Assembly: GCA_029558715.1 (NCBI GenBank)
Contig: JAKQEA010000021.1
Location: 1-39,826, forward strand
Length of the DNA: 39,826 nucleotides
Source of the DNA: Bacteroidota bacterium
GTDB taxonomy: Bacteria; Bacteroidota; Bacteroidia; Chitinophagales; Chitinophagaceae
Direction of reading: 5' to 3'
Part shown: positions 1 through 7,950 of the stretch, in pieces
Position numbering within the stretch: position 1 is the first letter of the stretch
Layout of the letters: every line of letters begins with the position of its first letter
Position numbers and translations under genes: made by a program
The notes under the pieces: generated by a model
What the model was told of the DNA's origin: nothing
Database searches by the model: none
Seen by the model: only the letters and a program-made list of their open reading frames with translations

Positions 1-54
1 AATCATTACTTGGTTTAAAAACTATATTGACGCAAAATACCCGACTATTTAATT

Positions 55-1584
55 ATGCTAACCCCAGAACTACGCTCAGACATCCTCAAAATATGGAACG
101 CCTTCTGGACAGGAGGTGTCTCTAACCCACTGGCTGTAATTGAACAGATCACCTACCTGCTTTTTATTAAGCGGCTGGACGAATTGCAGACAGTCAAAGA
201 AAATGAGTCCAATACCCTGGGCACCAAAGTGGAAAACCCCATCTATACCAAAGCACAGAAAGAGCTGCGCTGGAGTACTTTTAAAGATATGGACCCGGAG
301 ACCATGTTTCAGCTGTTCCGTAAAGAAAATGGAGTATTTGATTTCATGAAAAACTATGGCAGCAAAGACAGTGCCTTTGGCAAGTTTATGAAAAATGCCA
401 ATTTTATGATACCCACTCCCCGGTTGCTTGCCAATGTGGTGGACATGATCAGCGGAATTGATATGAAGGACCGGGATACCAAGGGCGATGTGTATGAATT
501 TTTGCTGAGCCAGATCGCCAGCGCCGGGCAAAACGGGCAGTTCCGTACACCCCGCCATATTATTAAGATGATGGTAACGCTAATGGCACCCACTCCGGAT
601 GATGTGGTGTGTGATCCCTCTGCAGGCACCTGTGGTTTTTTGGTGAATGCAGCGGAATATGTAAGGCATCACCATCCCAAATCGTTTTACAATAAAAAGT
701 TCCTGCAGCATTTCAACCATGATATGTTCATAGGAATGGAGTTTGATGCTACCATGATACGTATTGGTGCCATGAACATGATTCTCCATGGTATTGAAGA
801 ACCCTACCTGAAAGATGTGGATGCACTGAGTGAAGCCAATAACGGGTTTAATGAAGAAGCCACCCTGGTGCTGGCCAACCCGCCGTTTACCGGCAGCCTG
901 GATAAAGAAGCCGTGGATGCTTCTATTCTGAAAACGGTGGACAGTAAGAAAACCGAATTACTGTTTTTGGCTTTGATGCTGCGGGGGTTGAAAAAAGGAG
1001 GCCGTGCCGCCGTGATTGTACCCGATGGCGTACTCTTTGGCAGCAGCAAGGCCCATAAAAAAATACGGGAAGAGTTAATTAATAAACACAAACTGGAAGC
1101 GGTGATCTCCATGCCCTCCGGTGTGTTTAAACCCTATGCCGGGGTGAGCACCGGGGTTTTAATATTTACAAAAACCACTACCGGCGGCACCGACAAGGTT
1201 TGGTTTTACGATATGAAGGCCGATGGCTATAGCCTGGATGATAAACGCCAGCCGCAGGGCGAAGAGTTTGGCAGTTTTGAAGAACTGGAAAACCTGGTAA
1301 GCAGGCATACAAAGCAGGCCATCACTTATACCGACATACCCGATGTGATAAACCGCTGGCGCAATAAAGCAAAAGAAAACAACCGCCTGCGCACCGATAA
1401 AAGTTTCTTTGTGCCGGTAAAAGATATTATTGACAACGGCTACGACCTGAGCATGAACCGCTACAAGGAAGTGGTGCATGAGGAGAAAGTGTATGAAAAA
1501 CCGGCTGTCATTATCAAAAGCATTAAAGAGCTGGATGCCGAAAGAGCCAATGCGCTGAAAGAACTGGAAAAATTATTACAATAG
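55..1584 (+). CDS. hsdM: Type I restriction-modification DNA methyltransferase subunit HsdM
   Basis: This is the N6-adenine methyltransferase subunit, which joins HsdS to methylate the recognition site and joins HsdR to form the restriction complex. An N-terminal helical HsdM domain (about residues 8-140) precedes the methylase domain. The SAM-binding motif I reads DPSAGTCGFL at residues 187-196 and the catalytic motif IV is NPPF at 275-278. The flanking QFRTPRHI segment is typical of the N6-DNA methylase family. At 509 residues it has the usual family length and looks intact. ATG at 55 follows an AT-rich stretch without a Shine-Dalgarno sequence. hsdS begins 82 nt downstream. Family assignment is firm; the recognition site cannot be read from this subunit. 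Confidence 0.97.
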   Translation: MLTPELRSDILKIWNAFWTGGVSNPLAVIEQITYLLFIKRLDELQTVKENESNTLGTKVENPIYTKAQKELRWSTFKDMDPETMFQLFRKENGVFDFMKNYGSKDSAFGKFMKNANFMIPTPRLLANVVDMISGIDMKDRDTKGDVYEFLLSQIASAGQNGQFRTPRHIIKMMVTLMAPTPDDVVCDPSAGTCGFLVNAAEYVRHHHPKSFYNKKFLQHFNHDMFIGMEFDATMIRIGAMNMILHGIEEPYLKDVDALSEANNGFNEEATLVLANPPFTGSLDKEAVDASILKTVDSKKTELLFLALMLRGLKKGGRAAVIVPDGVLFGSSKAHKKIREELINKHKLEAVISMPSGVFKPYAGVSTGVLIFTKTTTGGTDKVWFYDMKADGYSLDDKRQPQGEEFGSFEELENLVSRHTKQAITYTDIPDVINRWRNKAKENNRLRTDKSFFVPVKDIIDNGYDLSMNRYKEVVHEEKVYEKPAVIIKSIKELDAERANALKELEKLLQ

Positions 1585-1585
1585 A

Positions 1586-1648
1586 CCAATTCGTTGGATT
1601 CAACGAATTGGTAACCTTATCATTTTGTTGAACCCAACAATATGATAA
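1586..1648. repeat. Two consecutive stem-loops between hsdM and hsdS
   Basis: The first inverted repeat has perfect 11-bp arms, CCAATTCGTTG (1586-1596) and its complement (1601-1611), with loop GATT. The second, 1617-1648, pairs TTATCAT with ATGATAA and TTGTTG with CAACAA around loop AACC, with one T-T mismatch. Neither is followed by a U-run, so they are not classic terminators. They could be a processing or attenuation element that adjusts HsdS relative to HsdM, or operators for an internal promoter. The function is inferred. Confidence 0.6.
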
Positions 1649-1666
1649 TATAATAAAGAAAGGAAA

Positions 1667-2890
1667 ATGAGTTGGGAAAAAGTAAAGTTAAAAGATATAA
1701 CTATTGAGCTTGCCAGTGGAGGCAGGCCAAAAGGAGGTGCTGTTGATAGCGGAATACCAAGTTTAGGAGCCGAACACTTATCTGATGACGGCGCATTCAA
1801 CTTTTCTAAAGTCAAGTATATACCTCAAAGCTATTTTGATGAAATGACTAAAGGGATCATTTCTTCAAATGATATTTTAATAGTAAAAGATGGTGCAACA
1901 ACAGGAAAAGTGAGTATCGTTAATGGTTTGTTCCCTTTCGAAAATGCAGCAATTAATGAGCATTTATTCCAGTTGAAAGTAGATTCAGATAAAATCAGTC
2001 AAAAATTCTTGTTTTACTTTCTTTATTCCAATGAAGGGCAAAAGCAAATACTCTCTGATTTTAGAGGTGCAACTGTTGGAGGTATTTCAAGAGAGATATT
2101 AAACAAAGTATCATTCCCTCTTCCTCCCCTCCCCATCCAGCAAAAAATAGCGGCCATCTTAGACCAGGCCGATGCCCTGCGCAAAAAAGACCAGCAACTG
2201 CTGGCTAAATATGATGAACTGCTGCAAGCTGTTTTTTACGATATGTTCGGCGACCCGGTGAAGAATGAGAAGGGATGGGAGGTGAAAAATCTTCGTTCAT
2301 TTGTAGAGAAAAAGGGAGACTTAGTAGATGGGCCATTTGGATCTTCAGTCAATACCAAAGTCGACTATGTGGAAAATGGAGAAATCCCGGTAGTAAGAAC
2401 TAAAAACGTATACGATTTCGAATTTATTGAAGATGACTTGAAATATATGACAAAAGAAAAATATGAAACTGTAAAAAGAAGCCAAGTCTTACCAGGTGAT
2501 ATTATACTCACAAAAGTTGGGACAATAGGAAATGTTTGTTTATTTCCTAAACATTTAAAAGAAGGAGTACTTTCTACAACAGGCAGTTGCAGAATTAGGC
2601 CAAATGAGAAAATTGTCAACAAGCATTTTCTTATCTATACTTTACATCTATTAAGACCTTATTTGTTACAAATTGCGGCCGAAGGGGTTCAACCTTTTTT
2701 AAATATGACTCATATTAAAGGTATTCCAATTATAAATCCCTCTATTAATCTTCAAAATCATTTCGCAACAATAGCCCAAAATACTCAACTGCAAAAAGAT
2801 CTGGTAAAGCAGGATGTGCAACAATCAGAGGCGTTGTTTCAGAGTTTGCTTCAACGAGCCTTTAAAGGCGAGTTGATTTCCTCCCCCTGA
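1667..2890 (+). CDS. hsdS: Type I restriction-modification specificity subunit HsdS
   Basis: This is the DNA-recognition subunit, with two target recognition domains (TRDs) separated by a conserved helical spacer. TRD1 covers about residues 1-150. The spacer (about 155-195) has the family signature PLPPLPIQQKIAAILDQAD. TRD2 covers about 205-360, and the second helical repeat ends in AFKGEL, a conserved HsdS tail. At 407 residues it is full length. Both TRD-coding stretches (about 1667-2110 and 2290-2790) are visibly AT-rich, while the spacer codons are GC-rich and resemble hsdM and hsdR. That mosaic is expected if TRDs have been exchanged. Five extra genes separate it from hsdR, which is unusual. 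Confidence 0.95.
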   Translation: MSWEKVKLKDITIELASGGRPKGGAVDSGIPSLGAEHLSDDGAFNFSKVKYIPQSYFDEMTKGIISSNDILIVKDGATTGKVSIVNGLFPFENAAINEHLFQLKVDSDKISQKFLFYFLYSNEGQKQILSDFRGATVGGISREILNKVSFPLPPLPIQQKIAAILDQADALRKKDQQLLAKYDELLQAVFYDMFGDPVKNEKGWEVKNLRSFVEKKGDLVDGPFGSSVNTKVDYVENGEIPVVRTKNVYDFEFIEDDLKYMTKEKYETVKRSQVLPGDIILTKVGTIGNVCLFPKHLKEGVLSTTGSCRIRPNEKIVNKHFLIYTLHLLRPYLLQIAAEGVQPFLNMTHIKGIPIINPSINLQNHFATIAQNTQLQKDLVKQDVQQSEALFQSLLQRAFKGELISSP

Positions 2891-2937
2891 TGGGGGAGGC
2901 CAGGTGGGGGCCGGGCTTTTAAGGGGGAGTTGGTAAA
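2861..2937. repeat. GC-rich inverted-repeat element at the hsdS 3' end
   Basis: Perfect 8-bp arms CCTCCCCC and GGGGGAGG flank TGAT, which contains the hsdS stop codon. More G-runs follow. An imperfect direct repeat of 18 nt encodes AFKGEL before the element (2861-2878) and again after it (starting about 2915), where the second copy would read on as VK and stop. The three differences between the copies fall at third codon positions. This could be a small repetitive element inserted in the hsdS tail, or the remnant of another hsdS allele's end. Its composition contrasts sharply with the AT-rich neighbours. Confidence 0.55.
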
Positions 2938-2953
2938 ATAAAATCTTTTAACG

Positions 2954-4549
2954 ATGGCATATACATATGGTGAAACCATAGCTGTACCATTTTGGGCCGA
3001 AGGCCGGGATTTTATTGGTGGCAGAGACCCATTAGGCATACAGAACAGTTCTGTTAGTATTTATAGCACTTTATTACCTGGTTTAAATAATGTAACAGAA
3101 AGATTGCGGTATTATGGATTTTATTGTTGGTTGCTTACCTGTATGGCAGAAAAGAGGCTAACTTTTAAAGAACCGAGGGAGCAGCACAACTTTATCCGTA
3201 AAGCAGAATATACACTGGCCCTGTATATGGCCCTTCATGAACCGGGCGCAGGTAATATAGCAGGTATTGACTATGCCAACAAACAGGTACTGGATAAAAC
3301 TAACAAAGTATTTGATATAAAAAAAGGTGCTGAAAAACACCCAGATACCAGGAAAGGCTCTGTGTACTGGGATTTTGGTTCAGGGGCATTGGGGCAGTAC
3401 TATGTCGGATCTCTTGTATTATTAGGACTTCTGCATGTTCAGGACCGGTATTTTTTTGTCACGGAAGAAGGCAAAAAGATGGGTGCTGCTTTTGATAGAT
3501 CAATTAATAAAGAGGAAAAAGATTTCTTATTTAGTGTGATAGACCAGGGATTATTGCAACGAAAAGATGCCGGGAAGCTGTCAGGTTTCTCTTTACAATC
3601 CATAAAACCTGAAAGCGAAGAATGGGATTATTACATCAATCTATTCTTATCAGCTGATACCATAAAGAATACGATAGATGGATTGGAACAAACAACATTC
3701 CGCCGGGATACCTGGCTGATGTTCATTTCTTATTTATTAAAATGTGAAAACTGGGAGGATTGGAACAGTTTCCCCGATCACATTTATGATAATGCTGGTT
3801 TTATAGGAACTAAAAAGGAAAAAAAGGCAAGCATCGGGTGGTATTACTATTGTACCAATGAACTTATACACTTTGCATTAGAAAGCATTTTCAGTGTAAT
3901 TCTAAAAACCATAGAACAAGGACCGGCCCACATCAATAAACTGACACCCTTACTAACCAGGCAGTGCTTAAAAGCTTTCCGTAATTATTATTCGATAAAT
4001 GAGGACTCCAAAACTTCAGATCTATTGGAAAATATCGATAGTGAAACCCTGTCAACTGAATACCCAATGGGAATTCTTGATCATCTGAAGAAATTTAATA
4101 CTGGAGAAACACTAGCCTGGTCCTTTGAACTGATCCTGAAAGTTTACCAGGAAACACTGCCTTACCGGGAATATTTTAGTCGCTTTACATATGAGACCGA
4201 CACCCGGGAAAAAAGAGGTACAGCTCTTGAATTGTTTGAGGAGCATATTGAGATATTCCTTGAAAAACCAGTTGCTTTATTTATTGAAAGAACTATCAAT
4301 AAAATAATAAATGACCACCTGTATGTGGCTTACCTGAAAATGGGTAATGGTGAAGGACAAGTACACAAACTGCTGTTAGAAGATAATTACCTGGTTCATA
4401 TAGCCAATATTGTCCCCCGTTTCACAACGCCCCGGTTGGGAACAGTGAGAAATTTTTTGCTTGATCTTAACCTTGTCAAAATTCAGAATGGTAAATACAA
4501 GCTCACAGAAGAAGGTAAGGCCATTTATGATAAGTATAAACAAGATTAG
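2954..4549 (+). CDS. Uncharacterised 531-residue protein paired with a PLD-type nuclease
   Basis: I do not recognise a named family with certainty. The N-terminus (about residues 20-65) holds a block rich in conserved-looking aromatic residues, DPLGIQNSSVSIYSTLLPGL, followed by TERLRYYGFYCWLL. It resembles the start of large uncharacterised proteins often found near defence genes. The C-terminus (about 455-530) reads like a small winged-helix segment, ending in KYKLTEEGKAIYDKY. No signal peptide or membrane segment is visible, so it is probably cytoplasmic. Its stop codon directly abuts the ATG of the PLD-family gene (4549/4550), indicating tight co-translation and a two-protein unit. It could be the DNA- or ligand-sensing partner of that nuclease, which is inference. 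Confidence 0.8.
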   Translation: MAYTYGETIAVPFWAEGRDFIGGRDPLGIQNSSVSIYSTLLPGLNNVTERLRYYGFYCWLLTCMAEKRLTFKEPREQHNFIRKAEYTLALYMALHEPGAGNIAGIDYANKQVLDKTNKVFDIKKGAEKHPDTRKGSVYWDFGSGALGQYYVGSLVLLGLLHVQDRYFFVTEEGKKMGAAFDRSINKEEKDFLFSVIDQGLLQRKDAGKLSGFSLQSIKPESEEWDYYINLFLSADTIKNTIDGLEQTTFRRDTWLMFISYLLKCENWEDWNSFPDHIYDNAGFIGTKKEKKASIGWYYYCTNELIHFALESIFSVILKTIEQGPAHINKLTPLLTRQCLKAFRNYYSINEDSKTSDLLENIDSETLSTEYPMGILDHLKKFNTGETLAWSFELILKVYQETLPYREYFSRFTYETDTREKRGTALELFEEHIEIFLEKPVALFIERTINKIINDHLYVAYLKMGNGEGQVHKLLLEDNYLVHIANIVPRFTTPRLGTVRNFLLDLNLVKIQNGKYKLTEEGKAIYDKYKQD

Positions 4550-7189
4550 ATGCAGGAACTAAATGTATTTAAGGAAATACCAGGTGGAGAAAAATTCCAT
4601 TCATGCATACTTGCCTGCTATTCCCTGGACTATTATTTTTTTGAACAAAGGATAGTAAGAACATTGCGATCTAAAGGCATTCGTAATATTTCCGTTATTA
4701 CAGATGCCCGTATAGCTGAAGAATACCAAAAAAATATGATGGGGAATGTTAAAAAAATTTCCTCTTTATATAGTCTTACCTCAATTGTTTCAAATGGGGC
4801 ATTTCATCCAAAGCTTTATTTATTTTTTGGTGATCATTCGATATTAATGATAGCCGGGTCAGGTAATTTAACATCTGGTGGAATGGGCAAGAACCATGAG
4901 TTATTCATCACTTTTTATGCCGACCTCGAAAAAAAAGAACAATTACCGGTTATACTGAACGGATGGAATTACCTGAAAGGAATTACAGATGACACTAAGG
5001 GAATCACCCACAGGCAGCAAAAATGGATTGTTGAATATTGTTCTTTGCTGAAGAACAACATTAAAGCATATACTACCGGTGGTTCTATTCCCCTTGGCGA
5101 TAACAAAGAAGCCTCTTTTTTACATAATTCAGACACATCAATCTGGGCAAAGGCAAAGCAGCAAATAGATAATCCGGGCAGCATTAACAAAATCACTATT
5201 GCCTCTCCTTTTTTTGATAAGAACGGTGTAGTGCTTGACAAATTTGTTAAGCATTTTCCTAACGCAAAGATTGAAGTATTTGTACAGGATACCGATGTAT
5301 TATTACCGGTTGATTTTAAAAAAACTTCATCAGTACGTTTCTATAAATGGGATGACACAGATGTAGCTGTAGAAACTAAATTTAAAAAAAATGATCGCTT
5401 TCAGCATAGCAAAATATTTCATTTTCAAGCGGCAAGCATGGAATATTTGCTCATGGGCAGCCCCAATGCCACATCTCCTGCACTGCTTCAAACGGCGGCC
5501 GAAGGTAATACAGAGGCAGCAATACTATTAAAAGGAAGAAAGGCAAACTGGCTTACTCAACTGGGAATAACAGGCAAGAAGATAGAAATAGATATTAAAT
5601 TAATACCCATAAAGAATAGCCGGAATGCTGAAACGGATAAAGAACGGTTATTCAAATTTAAAATAAAAGCTATTGACAGGTATTCAAAAGAATTTATGGT
5701 ATACCTGAACAAGGAGGCAGGGCATGATTATTTTATAAGATTATCAGATGCCTATGGTGATTTAGTTGATTCAAAACCCGTCCCCGGACATGGTGGTTTA
5801 GAATGGAAAATCAAGTTACAAAATAATAACCTTGCCGAACAGGTTGTATTTGGAACTTTATATGATAAAAATGATTTGCAGGTATCCAATAGCCAGGTAA
5901 TCAATAATGTTTCAGCACTGGAAACACTACATCCCTCACCGGAAAACAGAAGGATCAATAAACTGATCGATAAGATGATGGAGGGAAAATATAGCGAACT
6001 TGATTTATTTGATTTTTATGAGGCAATCCGAGCTGAAAAAAAACACCCCAAAAAAGAATTATTATTAAAAAGAAGCCATCAAACAATATCAAAAGACAGT
6101 CACAAAAGTGCAATCAGTTATGAAGAAGCATTGGAAAATAGGCAAAGAGACCAATCAGTTTTGCATTTAGAAGATTTTGAACCCGTAAGAATTTGGGACA
6201 TTTACTTTGCAAAGCTTGAACAAGAACTTAGAGCAAGGGAGGAAGAGGATATTGATGATGAAGAAGAAGGTGATCTTAGATCAGGAAAAGGAAGAGAAGA
6301 AAAAGAGAAAAAGAAGAAACCTTTTGAGTCAAAAAATGTATTTGAAAAAGCACAAAGAAGGGTTTCACATCTTTTTGAGACTTATATTACAGGACTAACT
6401 GATTCCACATGTGATGCGTTAGAAAAGAAAGGAAACTACGAAGTTACTTTATCCGACTATGCATTTTTTTTGCTAGCTGCTACCCACCTGATAGATATTA
6501 CCGGAAAAAAGTATAGCTATAAAGACAAAAAAGAGGAGATAAAAGAGGAAGTTTTACTTCCATTTATAGGCCCCCTGGATGAATATTGCTCGTTTAATTC
6601 AATCGCAGTAGACGTTATAGGAAAATTCCTTTTATTCCTTCACAATGCGGAGAGAGAAAAGAATTACACGGATGAATACGAGGTGAAAAAAATGCAGCAT
6701 TTCAGGCAGATGGCATGGAATAAGGTTGTGACCATATTAGCTATTATCAATCTGAAATGCCGAATCAAAGAAGAGAAGTACTGGGATAAGTGGTGTATTA
6801 CACTACTGCTTAATGCCAGTCATATATTGCAACCAAGCGGGTTACAAGTAAAGGATATTCTTCGAAAGGAATTTAGCCTGATGAATATGGTAAATCTTTC
6901 AATTGATTTGGGGATACAGCATATCACTCACTTGTATCGGAAGGCCCTTTCGATTATTAACACAAATCCGCTTCAGCAAAAAATGGAAAGAATCCTATTT
7001 ACAAACCAGTTAGGATATTGCTACATTGAAGAAGTAGTGCCTCCGGGTGGGGAAACAAAATTTTATAGGGTAAGTCATCCCGGGCTTGAGTTTGCTGATG
7101 ATGATTTCATTGCCGAAAAACTCTATTCTGTGGAAAGAGGTGTTTTTCTCAGTTCCTTTAGGCGACTGGGTGAGATTTTTAACAGGTAG
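4550..7189 (+). CDS. Phospholipase D-like nuclease with two HxK motifs
   Basis: The N-terminal third carries two phospholipase D-type half-sites: HPK at residues 86-88 with GSGNLT at 103-108, and HSK at 286-288 with GSPNAT at 303-308. The 200-residue spacing of both pairs indicates a complete pseudo-twofold active site, so phosphodiesterase or nuclease activity is likely. After a middle region comes a highly charged linker (about 560-600) rich in Glu, Asp and Lys, then a large C-terminal domain I do not recognise. At 879 residues it is much longer than stand-alone PLD nucleases. It starts at the base after the previous stop codon and is not followed by another gene for 115 nt. Placed inside a type I RM locus, it is probably an accessory defence effector (inference). 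Confidence 0.85.
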   Translation: MQELNVFKEIPGGEKFHSCILACYSLDYYFFEQRIVRTLRSKGIRNISVITDARIAEEYQKNMMGNVKKISSLYSLTSIVSNGAFHPKLYLFFGDHSILMIAGSGNLTSGGMGKNHELFITFYADLEKKEQLPVILNGWNYLKGITDDTKGITHRQQKWIVEYCSLLKNNIKAYTTGGSIPLGDNKEASFLHNSDTSIWAKAKQQIDNPGSINKITIASPFFDKNGVVLDKFVKHFPNAKIEVFVQDTDVLLPVDFKKTSSVRFYKWDDTDVAVETKFKKNDRFQHSKIFHFQAASMEYLLMGSPNATSPALLQTAAEGNTEAAILLKGRKANWLTQLGITGKKIEIDIKLIPIKNSRNAETDKERLFKFKIKAIDRYSKEFMVYLNKEAGHDYFIRLSDAYGDLVDSKPVPGHGGLEWKIKLQNNNLAEQVVFGTLYDKNDLQVSNSQVINNVSALETLHPSPENRRINKLIDKMMEGKYSELDLFDFYEAIRAEKKHPKKELLLKRSHQTISKDSHKSAISYEEALENRQRDQSVLHLEDFEPVRIWDIYFAKLEQELRAREEEDIDDEEEGDLRSGKGREEKEKKKKPFESKNVFEKAQRRVSHLFETYITGLTDSTCDALEKKGNYEVTLSDYAFFLLAATHLIDITGKKYSYKDKKEEIKEEVLLPFIGPLDEYCSFNSIAVDVIGKFLLFLHNAEREKNYTDEYEVKKMQHFRQMAWNKVVTILAIINLKCRIKEEKYWDKWCITLLLNASHILQPSGLQVKDILRKEFSLMNMVNLSIDLGIQHITHLYRKALSIINTNPLQQKMERILFTNQLGYCYIEEVVPPGGETKFYRVSHPGLEFADDDFIAEKLYSVERGVFLSSFRRLGEIFNR

Positions 7190-7224
7190 CAGATAAGGGG
7201 GAACTGCGGGACTTTCCTGTCGAC

Positions 7225-7258
7225 TGCAATCAGATTGCAGGGAAAAATGATTATTTTG
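7225..7258 (+). promoter_or_regulatory. WYL-type operator palindrome with promoter box upstream of the DarT unit
   Basis: The 15-bp perfect palindrome TGCAATCAGATTGCA (7225-7239), extended by C and G to 17 bp, is centred at 7232. A -7-like box TTATTTTG ends at 7258, 26 nt from the centre. The same centre-to-G distance of 26 nt occurs before hsdR and before the HNH operon. A second inverted repeat, TGTTGGA / TCCAACA, lies at 7257-7282, just downstream of the likely start of transcription. The binding factor is inferred to be the nearby WYL regulator. Confidence 0.65.
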
Positions 7259-7304
7259 TTGGATAGTTTATATCGTCCAACACTTCTTACCAAAAAAAGT
7301 AACT

Positions 7305-7949
7305 ATGTCTATAACCTCTCAAGCCGCATTAGTTGAATTGCATAAATCTTTAACCAATTTGCAAAACAGAAAAGGGCAATTGACAAAAGAAATGGTCGAA
7401 ACCGAAGTAATTAATCTTTCATGTCTTGAAATATTAAAAAACCGTCAAACCCATAACGCACATGCAATTACAGAAAAATTTATCGAGGCTGCCCAGCAAC
7501 TAATACCGCAATACGGCGAGAAAGAAGCCCTAAATGCACTAATGGGTGTGCCCATGAATGTGCAGTGGGATGGGATGTGGGAATTTTTGAAGAATTATTT
7601 CATGTCAAATCACGGAATAAACATCGATGGAGATGATAATACAGAATCGAAAATATTTTACTCAACCAGGCACGAAAGGTATGAATTCAACAATCAGGTA
7701 GCCAATACACCAGCCGATCGGACTATTGACCTACTCTTTACTGAGAATAGAAAGGTAATAATTGTTAATATTCAGCCGACTCTTTCAGCTAAGAAGGGAT
7801 TATTAGTAGAATCAACTGGAGATAAACTTGTATACAGAGGATCTGATCCTGATTATAAATTCACCGTGCTCTTCGATGAAATAGACGAGGTAGGCAAGTT
7901 TATACTCGAAATGCCAAACCGAAGCCTTCGTATCGAATACTTTGAATAA
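7305..7949 (+). CDS. Uncharacterised 214-residue protein co-transcribed with DarT
   Basis: I do not recognise the family. The sequence splits into a helical, Gln- and Asn-containing N-terminal half (about 1-95) and a beta-rich C-terminal half (about 105-214) with alternating hydrophobics such as KVIIVNIQP and YKFTVLFDEIDE. No signal peptide, membrane segment or nuclease motif is visible. It is the first gene after the 7225 operator, and its stop codon lies 1 nt before the ATG of the DarT-like gene, so the two are almost certainly co-translated. It might be a partner, an inhibitor or a targeting factor of the ADP-ribosyltransferase. None of these can be decided from sequence. The ATG at 7305 has no clear ribosome binding site. 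Confidence 0.75.
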   Translation: MSITSQAALVELHKSLTNLQNRKGQLTKEMVETEVINLSCLEILKNRQTHNAHAITEKFIEAAQQLIPQYGEKEALNALMGVPMNVQWDGMWEFLKNYFMSNHGINIDGDDNTESKIFYSTRHERYEFNNQVANTPADRTIDLLFTENRKVIIVNIQPTLSAKKGLLVESTGDKLVYRGSDPDYKFTVLFDEIDEVGKFILEMPNRSLRIEYFE

Positions 7950-7950
7950 T

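Noticed and set aside
76-558. Long open frames antisense to hsdM and to other strong genes.
   Set aside because: They lie opposite confidently identified coding sequence and their translations show no domain; they are shadows of the sense codon use.
2881-2908. GC-rich hairpin after hsdS as an intrinsic terminator.
   Set aside because: It is followed by G-runs rather than a U-run and fits better as part of a repeat element.
6207-6398. Lys-rich frame inside the PLD-family gene.
   Set aside because: It is an alternative frame of the charged linker of that gene and has no independent start or neighbours.
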